Assembly (NCBI RefSeq): GCF_022369515.1
Contig: NZ_CP059724.1
Coordinates: 6,634,001-6,698,000, forward strand
Direction of reading: 5' to 3'
Origin: Paenibacillus sp. 19GGS1-52
Lineage (GTDB): Bacteria; Bacillota; Bacilli; Paenibacillales; Paenibacillaceae
DNA length: 64,000 bases
Position numbers and translations under genes: made by a program. Positions 60,601 through 64,000 of this stretch are shown here, one piece after another. Numbering within the stretch: the stretch's first letter is position 1; each line of letters opens with the position of its first letter. The notes under the pieces were generated by a model that was given only the letters and a program-made list of their open reading frames with translations, was not told the DNA's origin and made no database searches.

Positions 60601-61668
60601 ATGGGAGTCAAAAAAGTATTAACGATGGGCCTAAGCTGCCTGCTGATCATCGCCATTGCGGGCTGCGGCAGTAATAATGGGAATTCCGGCAACAATAAGG
60701 TGAGTACTACCGGAAATAATGAGGCTGCTCCTGAAGCAACTGCTGTTGCCACGGATGCACCGAAAGAGCTTACCAAGCTTAAGATCGCGCTCGACTGGAC
60801 ACCCAATACAAACCATACCGGTCTATATGTGGCCAAAGATCTTGGATATTACGCTGAAGAAGGTCTGGATGTAGAAATTGTGCAGCCCGGTGCGGCTGGT
60901 GCCGACACGATGGTAACCTCCGGTGAAGCAGCGTTTGGCATTGGTGCCCAAGAAAGTCTGACTTTAGCTCGTCTGCAAGGAGTGCCGCTCGTGTCTATCG
61001 CCGCTATTATCCAGCATAATACTTCCGGATTTGCCGCACCCAAGGACCGCAACATCAAGTCTCCGAAGGATTTTGAAGGCAAAACCTATGGTGGCTGGGG
61101 CTCTCCTGCCGAAGAAGCAGCGATGAAAGCGATCATGGACCCGGAAGGCGGGGATGTGAAAAAGGTTAAACTGGTGAACATCGGGGAAGCCGATTTCTTC
61201 ACCGCCGTGAAACGTGATATTGATTTTGCCTGGATCTTCTATGCCTGGACCGGCATCGAAGCTGAGCTGCGCGGCGAGCCCATCGATATGCTGTACTTGA
61301 AGGATTATGCACCGCAATTGGATTATTACACCCCTGTACTAACTACAAGCGAGAAAGAGATTGCCGATCATCCTGAAATAGTGAAGGCATTCCTGAAGGC
61401 TACGTCGAAAGGTTATCAATATGCCATTGATAAGCCTGAAGAAGCGGCCGCCATCCTGAGTAAAGCCGTACCGGATCTAGACCCTAAGCTGGTTCTGGCC
61501 AGCCAGAAATGGCTCAGCCCGAAATATCAGGATGATGCTACCCGCTGGGGGGAGCAGAAGGCTGAAGTATGGCAGAATTACGCCGACTGGATGTACGGTC
61601 TGAAGCTGCTGGATAAGCCACTGGACGTCGCCAGCACATTTACGAATGATTTTCTACCCGCTGAATAG
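60601..61668 (+). CDS. thiY: Thiamine-precursor-binding lipoprotein, ThiY/NMT1 type
   Basis: A 355-residue binding protein. The lipobox is IAIAGCGS (cysteine near residue 22), then an Asn/Gly/Thr-rich linker. The mature part opens LTKLKIALDWTPNTNHTGLY, has GAAGADTMVTSGEAAFGIGA, FAAPKDRNIKSPKDFEGKTYGGWGS (shown here as two joined blocks) and IGEADFFTAVKRDIDFAWIF. This is the NMT1/THI5-like group that binds hydroxymethylpyrimidine precursors such as formylaminopyrimidine. It is the first gene after the TPP leader. Confidence 0.9.
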   Translation: MGVKKVLTMGLSCLLIIAIAGCGSNNGNSGNNKVSTTGNNEAAPEATAVATDAPKELTKLKIALDWTPNTNHTGLYVAKDLGYYAEEGLDVEIVQPGAAGADTMVTSGEAAFGIGAQESLTLARLQGVPLVSIAAIIQHNTSGFAAPKDRNIKSPKDFEGKTYGGWGSPAEEAAMKAIMDPEGGDVKKVKLVNIGEADFFTAVKRDIDFAWIFYAWTGIEAELRGEPIDMLYLKDYAPQLDYYTPVLTTSEKEIADHPEIVKAFLKATSKGYQYAIDKPEEAAAILSKAVPDLDPKLVLASQKWLSPKYQDDATRWGEQKAEVWQNYADWMYGLKLLDKPLDVASTFTNDFLPAE

Positions 61669-61705
61669 TGATCGATAAATACAAAATAGAAAGGTTGATA
61701 TAATC

Positions 61706-61999
61706 ATGGCAAATACTCTATTAAGCATTCAGGTGATCCCCAAGACTCCGAATGGTGAGGATTCCATCCCTTATGTAGATACAGCAATTGAGGTTATTCA
61801 GAAATCCGGTGTGAAGCATCAGGTAAATCCGCTGGATACGACGATGGAGGGCGAACTTACAGAGCTTCTGGAGGTTGTGCGTCAGATGCATGAGGCCTTG
61901 GTCGCGGCAGGCAGTCCCAGCATCATTTCACAGATCAAGATTGCCCATAACCCGAATGGCATCAGCATGGAGAAGCTAACGGAGAAATATCGGCCGTGA
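61706..61999 (+). CDS. MTH1187/YkoF-type thiamine-binding protein
   Basis: A 97-residue ferredoxin-like fold protein: LLSIQVIPKTPNGEDSIPYV, then DTAIEVIQKSGVKHQVNPLD and TTMEGELTELLEVVRQMHEA. The family (DUF77, YqgV/MTH1187) binds thiamine or pyrimidine compounds. It starts 37 bases after thiY and its stop codon overlaps the permease start (GTGA). A substrate-handling or delivery role in this operon is inferred from position. Confidence 0.88.
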   Translation: MANTLLSIQVIPKTPNGEDSIPYVDTAIEVIQKSGVKHQVNPLDTTMEGELTELLEVVRQMHEALVAAGSPSIISQIKIAHNPNGISMEKLTEKYRP

Positions 62000-62757
62000 G
62001 ATCGACCTGGAAGCAAATATGGCCGCCCCTTGTGGCGGTCATATTCTTGTTAACGGGATGGCAGCTGGCGGTCTCCCTATTTCATGTCGAAGCCTGGATT
62101 CTGCCTAGTCCCACCGACATCATCCGTGAATTCAATGCTAACGCTTCTGGAATCTGGGTCCATACATTGGCTACGCTGCGGCTGACCCTGATCGGCTTTC
62201 CGATCGGTACCGCGGTAGGTCTTATCATCGCACTGCTGCTGCACCTGCTGCCTTGGACCAGACGCGCTTTTTATCCGTTGCTGATTCTCAGCCAGAATGT
62301 TCCCTCCATTGCGCTTGCTCCGCTGCTTGTCATCTGGTTCGGCTTCGGCCTGCTGCCGAAGATTATCCTAATTACACTAGTCTGCTTCTTCCCAGTAGCT
62401 GTGGCTACCATGAGCGGCTTGGCGCAAAGTGATGGGATCATGCTCAATTATATGAAAATGGCTGGCGCCGGCAAGTGGCAGATCTTCACCAAGCTGGAAC
62501 TGCCTTCTTCGTTGCCATCGCTGTTCTCCGGTGTGAAAATATCCGCTACCTATGCGGTAATGGGCGCGGTTGTCGCCGAATGGATTGGTGCGGACAAGGG
62601 CATTGGATACTATATGCTCCTGCAGAAATCAGCCTACCGTACGGACCGGATGTTCGTCGCTATTGTTATTATTGTACTGCTTAGTTTAGTGCTCTTTGCG
62701 ATCATTGCCTTGCTGGAGAAATGGCTGGTCCGCTGGAAACCGCGCCGTAATTCCTAG
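61996..62757 (+). CDS. thiX: Thiamine-precursor ABC permease ThiX type
   Basis: A 253-residue permease with six TM helices. Diagnostic stretches are VEAWILPSPTDIIREFNANA and the EAA-like loop MKMAGAGKWQIFTKLELPSS, followed by VVAEWIGADKGIGYYMLLQK, a hallmark of this SsuC/ThiX group. It starts at GTG (61996-61998), overlapping the preceding stop codon by 3 bases, so it is translationally coupled. Confidence 0.9.
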   Translation: MRSTWKQIWPPLVAVIFLLTGWQLAVSLFHVEAWILPSPTDIIREFNANASGIWVHTLATLRLTLIGFPIGTAVGLIIALLLHLLPWTRRAFYPLLILSQNVPSIALAPLLVIWFGFGLLPKIILITLVCFFPVAVATMSGLAQSDGIMLNYMKMAGAGKWQIFTKLELPSSLPSLFSGVKISATYAVMGAVVAEWIGADKGIGYYMLLQKSAYRTDRMFVAIVIIVLLSLVLFAIIALLEKWLVRWKPRRNS

Positions 62758-62774
62758 AAAGGAGAGTCCCTACA

Positions 62775-63566
62775 ATGTCTGAAACACCCGCACTTGAAGT
62801 AAAGGGTATCTCCAAAGCCTACACTCAGCGCCGCCGCGTGACGAGCGTGCTGAATAACGTCTCACTCACGGTCGAGCAGCAGGAATTCGTATCCATCATT
62901 GGACCCTCCGGCTGTGGCAAAAGCACCTTGTTCCACATCATCGGAGGTCTGGAGCAGCCAGATGCCGGAACGATAAGCATGAACGGCAGCCTCGTCACCG
63001 GACAGCGCGGTGAGATCAGCTATATGCCGCAGCAGCCCGCGCTGTTTCCCTGGCGGACGATCGAGGATAACGTCCTGCTCGCTGGCGAGATCAAAGGCGC
63101 GCCGCGGGAGCAGGCGCGCGAAGAAGCCAGGCATTGGCTGGCCAAGGTCGGCCTCGGCGGGTTCGAGCGGGCCTACCCGCACATGCTGTCGGGCGGCATG
63201 CAGCAGCGGGCCGCGTTCCTGCGGGCCTTATTGGCCCCGCAGGAACTGATGCTGCTGGACGAACCGTTCAGCGCGCTGGATGCGCTGACGCGCAGCGAAA
63301 TGCAGCGCTGGCTGCTGGAGCTGTGGGAGGAGAACCGCCGCTCCGTGCTGTTCATTACCCACAACATCGAAGAAGCGCTGCTGCTCTCCAACCGGATCTA
63401 TGTATTCTCCGGCCGTCCCGGCTCGGTATTGCATACGGTGGATATTCCCTTCCCACGGCCGCGCCGTGAGGAAATCACCGATTCACCGGAGTTCCTGCTG
63501 CTGAAGCGGCAGCTCTCGCAGTGGATGCGGGAGGAGCAGGGGAAGAGCGCGACTACAAGGGGATAA
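62775..63566 (+). CDS. thiZ: Thiamine-precursor ABC ATPase ThiZ type
   Basis: A 263-residue ATPase. Walker A GPSGCGKSTL (about 43-52), Q-loop MPQQPALFPWRTIEDNVLLA, signature LSGGMQQRAAFLRALL, Walker B LMLLDEPFSALD and H-loop ITHNIEEALLLS. It follows thiX by 17 bases behind AAAGGAGAG. It completes the ThiXYZ-type importer; a terminator follows. The ABC gene has locally higher GC than its neighbours. Confidence 0.92.
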   Translation: MSETPALEVKGISKAYTQRRRVTSVLNNVSLTVEQQEFVSIIGPSGCGKSTLFHIIGGLEQPDAGTISMNGSLVTGQRGEISYMPQQPALFPWRTIEDNVLLAGEIKGAPREQAREEARHWLAKVGLGGFERAYPHMLSGGMQQRAAFLRALLAPQELMLLDEPFSALDALTRSEMQRWLLELWEENRRSVLFITHNIEEALLLSNRIYVFSGRPGSVLHTVDIPFPRPRREEITDSPEFLLLKRQLSQWMREEQGKSATTRG

Positions 63567-63575
63567 AAATATCAA

Positions 63576-63616
63576 GGACCAGTTAGAACATGGGAGTGTT
63601 CGGGCTGGTTCTTTTT
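63576..63616 (+). terminator. Terminator of the thiamine-precursor transport operon
   Basis: GGACCAGTTAGAACA (63576-63590) pairs with TGTTCGGGCTGGTT (63597-63610), followed by CTTTTT. Confidence 0.8.
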
Positions 63617-63725
63617 CATTTACATTACTTAGAAATATGTGTAATTAATTGTAGAATATTGTCGCAATAAACTCCTTATTATGCAATACTTACGCTGATA
63701 GTCGATTCTATAAGGAGGAATGAGT

Positions 63726-64000
63726 ATGAGACGAATATTCACTTGTTTATTATCTTTTTCAATGTGTATTTTATTAGCGCTTCCATTCCTTCCTGCAACT
63801 CCTATTTATGCAGCAGCTAATGAGAAAGGACCCATAACTGCTGGGACAAGTCTCGACGCGTATTTATACAATGGAACGCTGTCTGTTTATTATTTGAATC
63901 AAGGTGACTGGCTACTTGAAGGCAGCCTCTCCTATGATGAATTTGTCAAAGAACAATCATTATCTATAACCGGGTTAGATACCAGCCAGTCTGTCTCCAT
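63726..64000 (+). CDS. Secreted protein of unknown function, N-terminal part
   Basis: The gene starts at ATG 63726, 7 bases after AAGGAGG, and runs off the window after 91 codons. Residues 1-30 form a signal peptide: basic start MRR, hydrophobic core CLLSFSMCILLALPFLPAT and an AxA-type cleavage site near PIYAAA. The mature start contains GTSLDAYLYNGTLSVYYLNQ, a beta-rich stretch. The family cannot be named from this fragment. It lies behind the transport operon's terminator, so it is a separate unit. Confidence 0.75.
   Translation, partial: MRRIFTCLLSFSMCILLALPFLPATPIYAAANEKGPITAGTSLDAYLYNGTLSVYYLNQGDWLLEGSLSYDEFVKEQSLSITGLDTSQSVS

Overview
The window looks like chromosomal DNA of a Paenibacillus or a close relative. 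Supporting signs are strong AGGAGG-type ribosome binding sites with frequent GTG and TTG starts, a YesM/YesN two-component pair beside an LplB/LplC/YtcQ-type sugar transporter without its own ATPase, T-box and TPP leaders, Bacillales families (YezD, YwbE, CcdC, YneQ-like) and intergenic repeats. No phage, plasmid, rRNA, tRNA or CRISPR genes were seen. The species assignment is inference.

Layout. 1-7.1 kb: tail of a probable ribonucleotide reductase small subunit, an SsuE-type FMN reductase, a T-box-controlled divergent seryl-tRNA synthetase, a decayed zinc-type alcohol dehydrogenase, a winged-helix regulator paired with an MFS exporter, and a DUF1835 protein. 7.1-8.0 kb: an aminoglycoside N3-acetyltransferase-family gene. 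8.0-21.6 kb: a glucan-oligosaccharide locus on the minus strand (LacI regulator, GH30 glycosidase, GH94/149/161-type phosphorylase, two permeases, a lipoprotein binding protein, YesM and YesN) with a 20-bp perfect LacI-type operator and a cre-like site. 21.6-31.8 kb: housekeeping and small genes (HNH endonuclease, YwbE, L-serine dehydratase subunits, GNAT enzymes, the NAD(P)HX repair enzyme Nnr) and a TetR/MFS deletion remnant. 31.9-35.4 kb: a sulfate-uptake operon (binding protein, CysT, CysW, YezD, no CysA) behind a strong promoter, a dyad and a long structured terminator leader. 35.5-43.7 kb: membrane alpha/beta-hydrolase, lactonase, GlsB, CcdC, lactate dehydrogenase family, chemoreceptor. 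43.9-50.6 kb: a divergent zinc/cadmium efflux pair (P-type ATPase and CDF transporter), each behind its own promoter plus ArsR-type operator, with a matching ArsR/SmtB sensor 4 kb away; a broken MerR gene lies between. 50.7-55.2 kb: a response regulator, histidine kinase and ABC transporter with two permeases, built like peptide-antibiotic self-protection modules. 55.3-60.2 kb: EAL protein, PPOX-fold protein, MFS, a divergent CorA-like membrane protein with a GMN motif, an orphan Hpt protein. 60.3-63.6 kb: a TPP-riboswitch-controlled ThiXYZ-type thiamine-precursor transporter including an MTH1187-type thiamine-binding protein. The window ends inside a secreted protein gene.

The least explained material is non-coding: a two-hairpin repeat present in two nearly identical copies (88 of 93 bases), one copy interrupted by about 300 bp and one half copy; a second class of intergenic arrays in which each locus repeats its own 20-25-base unit; and the leader of the sulfate operon.
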